Assembly: GCA_038380795.1 (NCBI GenBank)
Contig: CM076268.1
Coordinates: 30,637,501-30,701,500, forward strand
DNA from: Pyrocephalus nanus
Lineage: Eukaryota > Chordata > Aves > Passeriformes > Tyrannidae
Reading direction: 5' to 3'
DNA length: 64,000 bases
Every line of letters starts with the position of its first letter. Position 1 is the first letter of the stretch. Positions 42,001 to 57,000 of the stretch are shown piece after piece. The notes beneath the pieces are model-generated. The model was not told the origin of the DNA, made no database searches, and was given only the letters and a program-made list of their open reading frames with translations. The position numbers and the translations under genes were made by a program.

Positions 42001-45000
42001 CATTTCATTTCGTAGTGAACAAATACAATTAAAAAGATAAACCTGCTTTCTTCCTTAACATTTATCTGTTAGCATACTAGCAATTGTAGTAGCAAAATGA
42101 AATGCTTAATCAGATAAATATCAATAACTAAACTATACAGATGTAGAATTTTATTTTTAAAAAATTTTATTTTCATATTCTCTTTACACCAAATCAATTG
42201 GGGAAGAATGGATGAAGAGTAGAGAAAAAATAGCATGACTGTTAGCAAACTAAACCCTGCTCAGTGGAACTCAGTTGTATAAAAGGTCATTTTTATAGAT
42301 TTGTACCACTTACAGGATTCTGTGGATCAAGTCTGGAAAGATCAGTATGGCAGGGGAAAAATTAAAGGTGCTCAGTAGGAGTACACTAAACTTGACTAAT
42401 GCTACAGAAGCAGTGGTGGTGCAGTGAGGTATTGCAGCTTCATTTTTACCTGGGTGTCAGACTGACTCTGTCAAGTACTTCTCTGTTAAGTCCCAATTTA
42501 CTTGGGCTTCATAAAATCTCTACTGTGACTGCAGTGTTCTGTGGAACTCTTCTCTTGGAACAGTAATTTCTGCCCATCAAAACCATCTTGAATGTCAAAA
42601 TTAAAGAAATTCTTGAGATGGAGGCTTTTAGACAAGTTTATCATAGAATAACCCAAGAGAAGCCTTTTAATGTCTGTCCTTCTATTATTGTTGCCAGGTA
42701 TAAATTTTGAGTTTGCAGTTAAGATTTACAGTCCAATTGAGGTGTCCTCAATCCCCTGTGCCCCAAGTAATTTCAGGGGAACTTCTGGGATTGTATCTAA
42801 AATAGACATTACATTACCATGGTGTATAATATTGGCAAAATTGTTCCTCAAGATGAAAGCTATTACATTAAAAAATATTCTCCTTAAAATGCAAACATCT
42901 CATATTTACAGTTGTAGAAAATACTGCTGCAGCTTTGTGATGTGTGAATGAATTGTATGTTTGTATAAGGAGAGTACTTAGTGCTGCACTGGTTCATCTT
43001 GTGGGTCATTCCCAAGTAAGACTTCATTAAAAAACATTTTAACTAATTGTACTTTGTATTTTCTGTAGTGAATTAAGGAGCCTAGTTAGTTTTCAACATG
43101 AAGAGGAGGTTGCTGCAGTATTTCTGCAATATAACAGGAATTGTATTCGTTAATATACTTTGGGAGCATTTAAATTCTAATCACGCAGACGAAAGGAAAT
43201 TTCAAGTGATGGCAAGTAAATTTAAATTACACAACAGTAAAGACTTTCATACCTTTGAAAATATTTCAGCACTGGCTTTTTTTTCACTTGCTTTGATTAT
43301 CCATGATCACAGCAGCGGAATCCTATTGCTGTTGCCATAATTTCTAAAGCATAACTGTGCTAACATGAAATATGTATGTATAGGTACATTTGCCAACTTG
43401 TTTTAATTTTGTCACTGGCTTTCCACCTCATGTATTGGGAGGGGCTGCTGATCAGTACCCTGGCTGAAGGAGATGGAGTTATGCAGGCAACATCTGCAGA
43501 AAAAGTAGGGTTTTTTTTCTGTGGTTTCAGCATAAAGAAAATCAGGTTTCCATCCCATAAAATGTGTCTCTGTGACCTCTGGGACCCCTGGGTTTGCCAG
43601 CCAGCATTTGCTGGCTGTGCACGTGCAAGTGGCTCAGAGGCCCTGGGTGAGGGAGGAGTTTTGTGCCACATAAACTTGCCAGCTTTGAGCAGTGCTCTGT
43701 GTCAGCCCTCACAAGCTGGGTATGTCCAGTAATCTAATGGACACTTGAGCCCAGGATATTTGGGATTTGTTTTCTGGTGATACTTCCAGGTTGGTCTTGG
43801 TGTGTCTTGGCAATTCCAGGAGGGAGAAGTTAGTTCTGCCAGGAGTCCAAGACCTCTGGGACTGGGGCTTTCAGTATCACCAATGATGCCAGCGACCTTT
43901 TCCACCTGATGTGCAAGAGCATCCCACATCCTGTTCTCTGCCATGGAATGCCTGTAATCTTGGTGTTCCCTGGGATTGAGGACTGCTGCCTCCTCCTCAA
44001 ATTAAAACCATTTCATGAGAATCTGCTATGAAGCATTGGTGTGTTGCCTTGTTATTATCTCTCTTCAATTTGTGATTATTCCAGTATTTATTCCAGATCC
44101 TATCCTCTCTAGGGAGGCCAAAACTCCTAGGGAGTCACTGCATATGAGTAAGGAGCATAAGGAGTTTAAGACATAACCCTCAGAAGCCTGGTTTGATACT
44201 GGTAAAATCTGACTACTTGATCATGTGTTTTATAAGGAAATGATGGATTTTCTGGTGCATTTCCTTCACAAAGGCTGTGAGGTGCACAGGGATGGTGTTC
44301 CTGTTATCCTAAATGTGCTGAGCATCAGTGTGTGGCCCTGTCACCTGTGATGGACGGTGCCACCTTGGCCATACTAGGCTGATCCCCGAGCAGGAGAGTC
44401 CGCCAGGGTATTTGATGTGGTTGCTGTGCAGGATGCCCATGGCAACAGCTTTCTCACCAGGCACTCCAAGCTCTCTGTTGTGGGCAAAGCCAGCCCGTGG
44501 GGACACAGGGTGTGGGCTGGGTCCCATCTTTCTCCCAGTGGACCAGTCACAAATGAGCAACATTAGAAAACTGAAAATGGTGGGGGCTGGGGGTTGTCTT
44601 CTCTGTGGACGTCATCTTCTGGAGGAGCTCTGAAGATGGAGGAGCTCCTCAAGTGAGGTGCTCAGGGAACACGGGCAGGGGCAGTGTCACAGGGCCCCCG
44701 GACACCTGAGGTACCACAGTGGCACAACACAGCCCTGGCAGTTCCATGGAAACACACATGCCCAAAGCCTGCTGGAAGTGGTTGGTCACTCCTTGGTGAC
44801 TTGCTGTGACTGCCAGGAGACTCATGGATTCAAATCACTGTCTGTTCTTGGTGGCATGAACATTTTTTTTTATCTAATGGATGTAACTTGGCTCCTTCTG
44901 CAAACTGGGTCTTGGCTGAGGTGGAAAAATGCAATACAAGATACTTAGTGACTCAAGTGTCTTTGGAGAGCGAGGAGCAGGGGTAACACTTGTATTTGAA

Positions 45001-48000
45001 GATTCTGTCCAAGGAAGCATTTTCCTACCCTTCTCCAGCTTCATGTCCTCCTACCATGAGACTTTCCACCTCTTCAGCAGCACTTGCTTATTGTAAAAAT
45101 GAGAAGAAAGAATTAAGCACAACTGGGACCAAAAATAGAATTCCCCAAATTTTTTTTATTGCTGTCTTTAACCTCTGCTCTTTTAATCATATGCACAGCA
45201 GGGAAAAGGGGATATGCTCTAACAACTGGTCAGGTATTAAAGCAGTGCAACATTTTAGCTAGAAATCATGCTATCAGTTGGAAGTAAACAATAAAGCTGC
45301 ATATATTTAATTATATAATAAATTTTGAGTTATGCTATTCTTTTAATTATATTAATCAGGCAGGCTCCAACACTGCAAGCCTTAGGGCTTGAAGTGCAAT
45401 TTCAATGCTTTGTAATAAATTTACCGAACTTTGGAAAAAGATGAAATGGCTTAATATTAAACATTTGCTTGATTTAAATTTTACTAACCCATGCACTTTA
45501 TAATTCATATTCTTTCAGTGCAACGTACAGCAGAATGATCATAGTAGTAATTGTGAGCAAGCATTCCTTTTGCACACAGGTTTTGCTTATAAACTTGATG
45601 ACTAAAGGCCTGGAATATCGAGGGAGCGCTAAAGATCTGCAGAGCCTTTCACTTCAAGGTCACTGGTTCAAGCACACATCATTAAAGACACAAAGTTAAC
45701 ATCTGACTCCTGCTTCAGAGCATATATGAAATGAGCTAGTGGTGTCGGTGGAGACGAGGAAAGGATACAACCAGTTGAATAATAAGAAAAGTGGTAGGAC
45801 CAATGGGTAGTCCAAAAAAGAGGAAGGATCAGAAGACACCCGATGTACCAGGCTCCTGCCCTCCCCTTTATGTAATCCTTAGGGCTGTGTTCATTCCTCA
45901 GTCTGGAAGGGCTGTAGCCACCCTACTTGGTGTCATTTGATGTCATAAGCTTAACTGAATTGAGCTGGGTAAATACTAGGATTCAAGTAAGGAAAGGATC
46001 CATGGAAGATTCAGGTAGAAGATGGTTTGATGATGAAGCAACAGTGAACCTGGTTGGATGCTGTGAGGGTCCCAAACAACAGGCTCTTTGGAGGGAGCTG
46101 CACACGGACATCCTGACCAGTGGTCATTGCCTCAGACATACAAATCACAAGCAGAAAACTGTTGGCCCTGGTGTCCTCACGCCTGCCTTCCACGTGAGTA
46201 ATTACAGCCTGCCAGTGGAATTCCCCGAAAAAGTTCATTGTGGGAGATACTCCCTCTTGATCAGTTGTGCAGTGTGATTGCTGCTTCAGGCTCCTTTACA
46301 GAAGTAGTTGCTTTTCAGTGATGTGATTCCTTGATGTGAGACCTTTAAGAACATTGGGCGTGTTTAGAGGAAGGAGTTTGTGTAACAAAGCAGTGATTTT
46401 TATAAGCCATTTCATATTTAGTTGTCAAAATGAAGTAAATTGCTTCTGTCTGCTCTAAAAAGGGCATTATTTTTCCTGCAGCTGTCTTTTTCCTTTTTTT
46501 TTGGTCTTGCTGTTGTCGTTGTTTTGAAATCTGGGCTGAGATTCGACCCAGGATGTCTTTACTTAATGCATACACAGGGTTTAGTGAAAGAAGTTACTTT
46601 TCACCATCATAAAGGAGCCCCATGACTTCTTCTTTCCATGGTAGATTTAGTTATGAACATAGGCAGAAGGAAAAAAAAACCACACCAAACTTCACGTATG
46701 TAGTTACTTTATTAATAAGCTCTCTTAAGAACATTTTGTGAGTAAGAAGGGAAATAAGGTGAGAAAGATCAGAGAAGGAGAAACTCAGCCCTCTAGACAA
46801 GAGGAGATACAAATGAGTTTCCAGGAAAAAGACTAGAGAGATGGAACCTGGCTTGGTTTAGTTTGTTTCTTTTGCCCTTTAGCCCTTGTTACTTGTATAA
46901 CATAAAGTTTTCATAGCTTTGGAAGAGGTTTTAGTCACAGGTTTTTTATAGTTTTAATATGTGTATACATTGAAAATATTTAGTAATATTTTATATTTAA
47001 CAGGGGATTTTCTTTTTATTCTTAACACTTCTCTGGAGCAGAAAGCATTTTTGGAAGAACTCTTATCGATCTGAGCCACTGAATTAGTCTAATGTAGAAG
47101 CTGTTAATTGAAACGTGGTTTCACTTAATTGTGATGGAGAAAAGCCATTGAAAGATTTTTTTTAATGGATTTTTATGAATGAAATTATGGTTTATTTTAA
47201 ATAACTATGTGATGCTAAATGGAAGGATCTCTGGAACTTTCCTAAATATTTTATTCAATAACCTTAGCCCATGTTTGTTTTTATGAGGAAAGAGAAGTTC
47301 CAAGTATGTCTTTTTTTAATTTAAAATGTCAGAAGCTTCTCTATAAAAATATATTTCACCTCTAGGTGTTCACACATTGCAAGAGTATTATTTCTTTTCA
47401 TAAAAGATTCATCAAATTTCACATCATAATGTCTTTTTTTTCAGTAACAGTTTAAAACCCAATCAGGGTTTAAAAAAGGAAGGAGTCAGAGGTCAAAAAT
47501 TAGATATTTTTTAAGTAACCCAGGGGGAAACATTCATAGGATATGTCAGTACTTTCCTGAAACAAAACATGATAATTAATCCCTCACTGTGCACCTTGTT
47601 TTTTTCACCTCCAAACTTGAATACAAAATTTTTTTGACAAAAGCCAATTGGTATTTAAAATTGTTGTCATCTCTGTAAGAAAATGACATAGACTTGAAGT
47701 AATTAAAAAAAGAAAAGAATTCTTCAATCTCAGGTTATGGTAACCTGTGATATTTGGTTGGAGAGTTTTTAGGGTTTGAAAGAAAAAAAATGCATACAAC
47801 AAAACTTTTATATTTCAAAATATTAGTGCATTAGCTTTATTGGAAAAACCTGAAATTGTTCAAATGACCTCAGTAAAACAATTTGGACTACAATTCCCGG
47901 AATGCTCATGAAGCTGACATGTCTACATGTTCTTAAAAAGTCATAATCCATCATTCTGAGGCTAGATCGATGGATTATGACTTTCTGATGTCAGATATGT

Positions 48001-51000
48001 GAATTAAGGCTTTTTTGAGTACAGCCTGCTATCCAATTATTGTCCCTATTCATATATTATAAATCATTATTCCCTCACCAGGTAGTCAGCAGTTTCTATT
48101 TCCTAAAGTTTCAGAGCCTTCTTTTTTTAGCTGTTGTGGCGCTCCCATTGAGCAATCAAAACTGGAGAGTGCTGACCTGAGAAATAAAGCTTCTATCACA
48201 GCAAATTGTTGAGGGAACAACAGTCATTTCTAATTCTTCTAGTTTCTGTTGAAATAAGGGGTATTAGATTAGATTGAAACAAATCTCATCCCCTTCCTGC
48301 ACAAACAAGCAATATAATAAATTAGTACAAAAGTTGTTGGCAGGCACTGACTTCATTTTTAAGTGCTCATGCCTGAGTTTCTTAAAACTGATGCTTTCTT
48401 CTGAGAAGTTGACTTTTTTTTATATATGAAGACTGATCGGCTTCTGATTTAAAGCTGAAATTTGCCAGCGTGCTACCTTAAGTGATTGTGTCTATTAGGT
48501 GCTGTTAAACTGAAGTTCCTTTGAATGAATTATTTATGGAGTAATAAACGCACCTCTAATGCAATGGAATATATGATAAAAATAAAAAATGCTTTACTGT
48601 AACCAGTTTAGGTGTCAAATCAAAACACATCTTGAACAACTTTATTAAAAGATATTCGGAAAAAAGAAGAGCTGTTTTAGGATCTATTATGCATCCAGAG
48701 AAGTCATTAAATGAAATGTAATCGTGCTGTGTTGGAGAGTTATCTCAACAGATTTCTCAAGCTAAGGGAATTTAGGTCTAGTCCGTGTGGATGGAAAAAA
48801 TCAATGGTATGATCTTGTTGTTTTTAATTTCATTTTGCTGTACTGATATTCTTCATTAGGATGCAGTTTTCACACTAGATGGCTGTGCATAAAATATGTC
48901 CAGTCAGTACATTGCTGGTGGAGTAGTTGTCAAAAATGATGGTAATCGATGGAAGGCAGGGTGGTGTGGTAGAATTTGTTTTTTATTAACTCTTTGTTCC
49001 AGTCCTGTGTCTGTCATGAGAGAGCTACCACAGTGCTGGCTGGTGTCTCAGTTTCTCCTTTGGGTAAGCACATGGATTCTAAAATCTGTGTCCCAAGGAC
49101 TGTTTCTGTGGCTCTCTCTTGGAAACCAGATTTGTGTTTCTTGTTGCTCTTCAGTCAGGGATGTTTATCAGAAACCACGTGAGAAAGTTGACATGGTATT
49201 TTACATGTCCTGCCATTAAGTAGTTGGGGGGCGGGCAGTTGGTAATGCTTTAATGTGCTGTAGTTTAATTCTTCTTAAAGGAAGACATTGTCTTGGCATA
49301 TTCATCTAGTTCCCAGTTGTTTATTTCAGGAGTTCTGGACATTAATGGCATCTTGCTCCCGCCTTCCTTTTCCTCTTACCTCTTTCACATTTTCAAATTG
49401 TGGCCACCAGGACTTCCAGGGTGCTGCAGAGCGCTGGTTTGTCGGGAGGGAACAGGAATAATGGTTCTGTGAATGCTTCTGGAGAAAGCATGATTTCAAG
49501 GACAAGTACCAGCACAGGGTTGAAACCACTGGTGGAGCTTCAAAGCCTTTCTGGTTTCTGATAGCTTTCCGATGCGACTCAGCTTCAGAGCCCAGCCCTG
49601 CTGGTGGGGAGTCTAATGAAGCTCCTTCTGCCGCCCACGGAAGTAGGCTGCAACCTATTTTCAGATTTCCTGTGAAATGCAGATGCCCACTAGATGGAGA
49701 CACAATATTTTATACATTAGTGGCTGTACAGATGGTAATCAAACCCACCAGCTGCTGCCTGCGCGTTCCGGGCACCTCGCCAATTTACTGGCAGTATGTT
49801 GACTGGGAAGCAGACAGTGACACACTTTGATCGAAAAGCTTGTATGATGATTTTTTTTTTTGTTGTAATATTATTGTTTTTTTAAAAAATGATAAAAGAG
49901 ATCAAGATGTGTATCTTGATCAAAGGGTACTGCTGTCTGCTTCCCCATCAGCAACTTCTAATTTATAGAAATCAGATTGCATGGAAAGCAATCAGCAAAG
50001 GTTTGAGGTCTTTCTTGTTCTCACTGCCAAGACATGCTGACAAGTGAGGAAATTAAAATCAGAGAAGGTAGGGAGAGGACTAGTAAAACACTGGTTGAAA
50101 TACAATTATTTAAAGTTCATGATTTTAGTAATTTTATGGCTGTAAAAAAAATCCAGTTAAAGTGCTCAAATTGGCTATCGCTTATATTATAAGAGCGCCT
50201 TAAGGTCTTTTCTCTGATGGAGAGTGTTGCTTTGACACTAATTTACCACTGAGAGAGAAATATATCTGTTATTTGTTGTCACAGAATAATAACTTGTCTC
50301 TGGTCCTGGGGCCAAGTTTTTCAAAGGCACCTCCTATCGGCTCTATTTCTTCCACATGGAGCTGTGCATCCAGTGTGATTTATTAGGGTGTATACATGAT
50401 ACAATGAACACCTGCAATAATCCCTTAAACCAATCAGACCTATAAATGTGAAGACAGTGTGTGCAGAGGGACTTTACTGAAAATTTCTCTATCATACTTA
50501 GTAAGGTCTTTTCTCTCTAGGATCTCTAGTAGAGTCTTTTTTCGGCTCTTGGTATTGACTCCTTCTTCTTTAAAAAACTGGTTGGGGAGTGGTTTTTTGT
50601 TTATTTTTGGTCCTGCCAGGCTTAAACAATAATAGTTTAGGTAAATGTGTGTATGTGTGTGTATGGACTGTGTCAGCTGGAGAAAGACTGTTTTGGTGCA
50701 CAGGTGACTATTTCTGGCCAACATAAAAACTCAGACCCAATGACGGGGTGAGCATTGCTTCACACTCTGCCAAATGTTAAAATCAAAATGAGGAATCATA
50801 TGATAGAAGGACCTGGGATATGTGATGTTTTGTCTAGCTGGAGCAAGGGCTTATAGCCTGATGCAGGTAAGGAATTATTTCTGGGTATGGCTCTGCATTT
50901 TCAAGAGAAGATGCCGCTCTTTAGTGCTTGCTCCCTCTAGGTACTTATGACATTGCTATTTAGGAAAGCTGCCAGGAAAAAGGTGCTGCTGAAAGGAATA

Positions 51001-54000
51001 AATAAAACCCTTTGACATCACTGCTTCATTTTTTTCCATCAGAAGCTGACACATCATCCTTATCTCATCAAGCAAACTGTGCAAACTTCATGATCACATT
51101 TTCTTTGCCTATTTTTGTACAACAGTTTCTCAGAAAGACAAAGCACGAGAGAGGGAAAGGAAAGGCTCCAGTGTACAGCTCAGTCCAGTACCCTTTGGAT
51201 TCACTTATTCTATGGATGACTCAAGATTTTCATTTCAAAGTTTGAAGCATTTGCTCTCGATTCTGACTTGTGTTAGAATTCTGTATGATTGTGGAAGCCT
51301 TTGAACAAATGTCAGTTTTTTGTTGGATCTGTGACTTGCATGTGTGGTAATTTTCTAGATGTAGTTAACAGAATTTATGAGGGATAAGGAGTTAAGTGAG
51401 TGTTGTTTGTTTGTTTTTTAATTGGAGAGAAATTAGTGGGTAGAAATGTTTGTTTCTTCTCCCGCATTGTTTGAACAAATTCTAAAAATCCACAGTGGAT
51501 TATACGATTTGTCATGAGCTTCCCAACAAGTCAAAGCAGAATGAGAATTATGCTCTTTTTCAGCAGAAACCATTTCATGCCCCAACAGAAATGGAAATGA
51601 CTGTTCTCAGAAACCTTCCAAGTCGAAGTGGGAGGAGATAATCTGTAAGGCGATGTTACCTTCTCAAAAACAACCTCACATCATCCAAGGTGTGGTTGGC
51701 TTTGGCAGTTTGCCAGGAGGAAACTTTAGTACTGGATTTCAAATCACCCACCAAGCCAAGCTGTGCCGAGGCAAAGCTTTGATTAACTCTTGCATTCCCC
51801 AGACTAACCCTGCCCCGACCCACAGCTGCATTTTTGTTTGAGGTGAATGACGGTGTTGCAGGAAGAGCTAAAGCAAACACGGGCACTCAGGCTGAGGTGC
51901 AGCACCAACAGATTTATGAACACGGAGGTTACGAGGAGAGCCTGTTTGCAGTGGGGCATGAAATCCAAGTGTCACATAAGGAAGGGGTGGTTTCTTTTGA
52001 CTAACAGGCTGTGGTTAGAATGCTGCAGATCCAAGTTTTATAGAAATGGAGTTGTAAAGAAGTACCAGTATCTTAGACTTATGTGGGGGTTTTGTGTGTG
52101 CTGATCAAATATTCTGGTGTTAAAATAGACTAGTTTCACATAGAGAGGTGACTGAAAACTGTAACTCTGAAATTTCAGAGAAAAGCTGGCTTGCTTCTGC
52201 ATTCCCAAATTGGGAAATGTATGTTAATAGCTTAATTTTTATGATAAAAACATGAAAAATAAGTCCCTAAAATAGTGTCGAATCAATTTTCTGATAAAAC
52301 AAATTTGTTTTCCTATTTGAGATTAAAATGACCTACAGTAAGATTTTTTTTTTTTAACTAGGTGTTAATTAAAAATATGGAAATGGATTTAAAAAACCTT
52401 GCAGTTCACAGTAGAAGAATTACCATAACTGATTTGTTCTCAGAGCCATGCCTGTTTTGAGATGTTTTTAAGATGTCTAAGTTACTGGTTGTTTTTCTGC
52501 ATGATTGTTTCCAAAGCAAAATGTGATTCCAATAAAAACAGTAATTGAATTTACAGTCCACAGGACAAATTGTTGTTTTAACAGAAACTTACACACTCAG
52601 GCAAAAACCTTATGTTTTAGGTCTAATAACAAAGAACACAAGCTCCCCTTTTTATGTGGCCATATATTCTGAAAAGTTTTCTAATGTGACTCCTTTTTTT
52701 TAAAAATCTATATTGTATTTTTTAAATTGTGTGAGCAGTTTTTTTCCCCCCTCTTAGCTCTGGATCAATATTCCTTAGGTTGTGTTGGCTTGTTGTTTTT
52801 TTTAATGCAATCTTTTAAATGTTAGTGCAGCTATTTTCTGTAGCATCAGCTGGGGGTGAATCAATATAGACAGGCTTATCCACATCTAATGCACCTGATG
52901 GCTGAGAGGAGTTTGGAGAGAGCCTGTTCCTCTGGCTTTTGGTACTGAGAGAATGCACAGAGCATGGGACAGGCTTATCCATGACCAGTCTTGCATGGAG
53001 AAAAGGCTGGTTTCTGAGGAAGTGGGTAGGAAGGGAAGGCTGTCCAAGAGCAGTGGCAGACAAAGGCAGGAGGTGGAACCTCTTCCAGCATCAGGGAGTG
53101 ACTGTGCTTTACTGTATCAACAACAAAATATTAGTTTTCTGCTGTCAGACTTTCTCAGCAGGAGCTCCCAGTCATTCCTTGAACCCCTTTTCCTATGAAG
53201 TTTTTAAAGTTTTCCCAGGTTTTTGGAATCTTCTTGTTGCCTTTCTTCCCTGTACGGTGGTTTGGATAAAGCCTTAAGTCTGTTCCTGCTGAGCTTGGAG
53301 AAATGTGGTGGGGTAACACACAGCTCCAGGGGCACAGCTGGTGTGTGCACAGCAAGAAGATGGTGGAGATTCACACGTGCTGGAAACAGGCGTGTCTGCC
53401 TCTTTGGTAGTCACAGGGCTGACCTAAAGCCCTGTGGAACAGTGAGAGTTGGTGAGATATTGCTGCATCTCGGATGTAACACCTGGAAAAAAAGCAGTCC
53501 AGGATAGTCCAGTGCTGTTAATCTTCGCTGAGCCCCTACAGTGATCATTTCAATTTAAAAAAAAGGAATATTTCATATTTCCCAGCACCAGGCAAAGCAG
53601 GGAGCCTGGGTGAGGAAGCCAGCTTTCCTAGGTTCCCCTAGGGGAAAGGGGAGGTAGCAGGCTGTGCCTGCTGTGGTCCAGGGCAGGTACATTAGGCAAT
53701 TGTTGGGTTCTTAATTCATCTTACTTGCTCTGACTGTCTCTCAGGAGAGGGAATCATCTTTGCACTTCCTACAAGGAGGGGTTTAGGGGGTTGACAAAGC
53801 CCCCAAAGCAGGTGTGATGAATACCAGCCCCCTAAGCAATTTAATTCTTACAGGCCACTTTGTTGCCCAAGGCACGCACTCTCATGCAAATCTGTTTTCT
53901 GAGAGTATGAAATTGCAGCAAGTATTTGGAACATGTTTGAAGCCTGGTCCCAGAAAGAGATACCCAGATGCACCTGGCCAGGTGTGCTTTCACTTTTTTT

Positions 54001-57000
54001 TTTCTTTTCATAACATTTTCAGCATTCCTATTAGTTCATTCCTGATTAAATTATTTGTAAAAAAGAGATGTACAACAAGGAAATGTAACTCTCCAACCTG
54101 ATAAGGTGGATGCCACCAAAATATTAGAATGCCTGTTGTTCACTGGGTTCAACAGAACTTGCTTTTATGGTTTTCTTATGTGATCAACTGAATAATAAAA
54201 AGGACCCTAATTTTTAAAAAATATTTGTATATCTAGATAGGTGGTTATTGTGGGAAAGGTGCTTGTGGTTTTTTTGGTTTTTTAAATGGCTTTAGATCCC
54301 TGTTGGTTATGACTCTACAGCCAGAATAGGAGCTGGCTGCTCTCTCCTTGTTTGCTGGGTGCCCTTGAAGTGGAAAGTGGGGGTTGGTACTTTGAAGACA
54401 TGCAAGAGCTGCACTTTCAAGAACTGAAAAAAAATGCTTCACTCCTCCCCAAAATCTGTATGTATAACTTTTAAAAGCCTTTCATTAACCTTGAACATTT
54501 AAAATGATGAGATAGATCCCCAAGAAATCATGAGTTGCTTAAAAATAATTGTTGTTTTGTTCCTTTTCCTTGCAGTCTAATTTTCGAGCTCTCAAGATTT
54601 ATGTTTTCAATCTTTGCTCTGCAACCATAAGAGCTAGACACTAACTTTATTTTTAAATGAAAGCTGAGATTCTCTTGTAATCCCATAACACCAGGAGATT
54701 TGGCAATGCTAAATACAATGTGAATTTAGAGTGACCATTCCAAGGTGAATCATTTAGTGATGTGTCCTCAGCATAAAAGCCAACTGAGGATTTATTTTTT
54801 TTTATGTCTTTTATTTTGTCTTTCTAAATAATCTGAAAATTGGCAGTAATAACTGGAAGCTTGCTAAAAGCAGCAGAAGACAACTGCAGCCTAGTAAAAT
54901 CAGTAATTTTTTGTTTCTGGTATGTTAGGATATTCTTACAGAATCTAGGTATTAAGGGCATTCTGCATTTAGATATCTCTAGAGAGGAAGGCTTTGGTTG
55001 TTTTTGTAGAAGCACCCTTTTCTACTCAGTCAAGCATTAAAATTGGCAGCAGTTCCTGGAGTAGAAAGAAAATCCTGGTTGTTGCCCTCATATAGTTACT
55101 GAAAACAGTAAGAGGATATGTAAAAGCTTTAACTCCAAGGAAAAATATTTATAACTGTGACAGTGTGTTTCCTTACAATAATTTATGGGCAAAATGTAAG
55201 AAAGGAGGAACACAAGCTATAAATAATATTTCCTATGTAAACATAACGGCAGTAGCAAATTCTTTTTATTTAAAAATTAATATTGATGTTCATTAATATA
55301 AATTACCACATTTGAGATGACTCTGATGTCCTTGAGGCCAGATGTCACTGACTGATTTACAGCTTCCTGGGGGGAGGAGGAGATCCTGTTTTGTCAATGT
55401 AGGCACCAAATTGCTTCAGATAGCTATTTTGGACTAGATTAATTACTAATGTATTGTCAACAAAGTCAATTCACATCTCAGCTCAGGAACATGGAAAACT
55501 CTCTTTAAAACATATTAAATTAGATTTTTGAAATGCAGGAAAAAGAGCATAAAGCCTACCTTTGACTCACTAAACTTCTGTCTCATTTACTAATAGTGTT
55601 TTGAAAACTCTTGCCCAGGAACATGCACACAGAATTTCCATGTGCATCATTAGCAACTCGGGAACATAATTCAGAGGCAGAGTTTTAGGCTCTCATTGAT
55701 CTTAATTCTACTTTTAATATTAATAAAATTGCGTACTGCGAGAGTGTTTAGAAGGAAGCTCTGCCATCTTTGTCACACCACAGAGATCAGATAATCTGGA
55801 TTAAGCTTTTGTGTGCTTCCTAAAATCCTTGTGTAAAGTGTTGCTGCAAAATAGGATGGCAAATGTATTTGTAGAGGTACCAGCAGCCTCCCAAGAGCCT
55901 CCTGTGGGAACGCTGGTGGGCGACGCCTCAGCAGGCAGGTGGGGTGGGTTTGTTGTGTTTGCATATGCTGGCAGGTTAAAGAGGAAGGATACAAAAAGGC
56001 TGCCTGGTTTGAGTCAGTGCATCTCTGCCCATTATGTATTCATTCAAATCCAACCACATGAAATACAGGCACCTAACAAACCATCTCTTGTAAACGCCTT
56101 TTATTCCAGCCGCTGAAATTCAGCACGTTTGTGGGTCTGTGGCTGGGCATGCTCAGCATAAATAGCAAACTAATGTAAATCCTGTGTTAGAGTTTGTTTG
56201 ATAGCAAATCTCACATATATATGAGAGAAATCTGTGGAGGTCTCTGGTAGCACAAGGTCCTGTGGCCTACAACTAGTAACTATGCAGGTGATATGAATAT
56301 AGAGAATAACACACAAAGAACTCCCTTTTAAAAATGCATCTGTCCTTCATATAGAATCAAATCCATATCCATGGAAAGGCTTTGAAAGATGTTGCAAGGC
56401 TTTAGAAATGGCCCATGCTGAACATGGGATTTTTTTTTTTTCCAGTCCTTATAAATAATTATTTTCCTATGTTTGGTAAGATTAACTGCAGAGAATTTAT
56501 GTTAACACTGTGTGGAAAGGAGTATAGAATTTCAGATAATATTAAGCTGAAAAGGTTTCAAAATGTTTCTGTGATACAAAAGCCACGTATTAAAGAGGCA
56601 AATACACCACCCCCTCAGTCTCTTTCCTCGTTTATGAAATAAGTAAACATAAACTCTAAATTCTCATTTTCAGCAAGTATGTTAGTAAATCCAAACTGAC
56701 CTTGACCTTAGCTTTGCTAATTTCCAAACTCTGATATTTATTCCTGGAGTAGATTGTTTCCCTTCATACCACGTACATAAATACTGCAAACCTTTCCAAT
56801 GACTTGAATTAGAGTGTAAGTAAATAGCTGGGTTTAATCTACATAATATTTTGAGAGCAGACGTTCTGTGCTATGACTATTAAGATATACCCAGCAGCCA
56901 TTTCTATAATACTGAAACCTCTTATATATATTATTAAAAGTAATGCTATCAGTCAGGGCTTGTTTTATGCCACAGAAACTTAAATAATAAAACACAGCGT

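Noticed and set aside
45620..45680. tRNA-like string near GGTCACTGGTTCAAGC
   Set aside because: Only a loose B-box resemblance; no matching A box or cloverleaf arms could be found.
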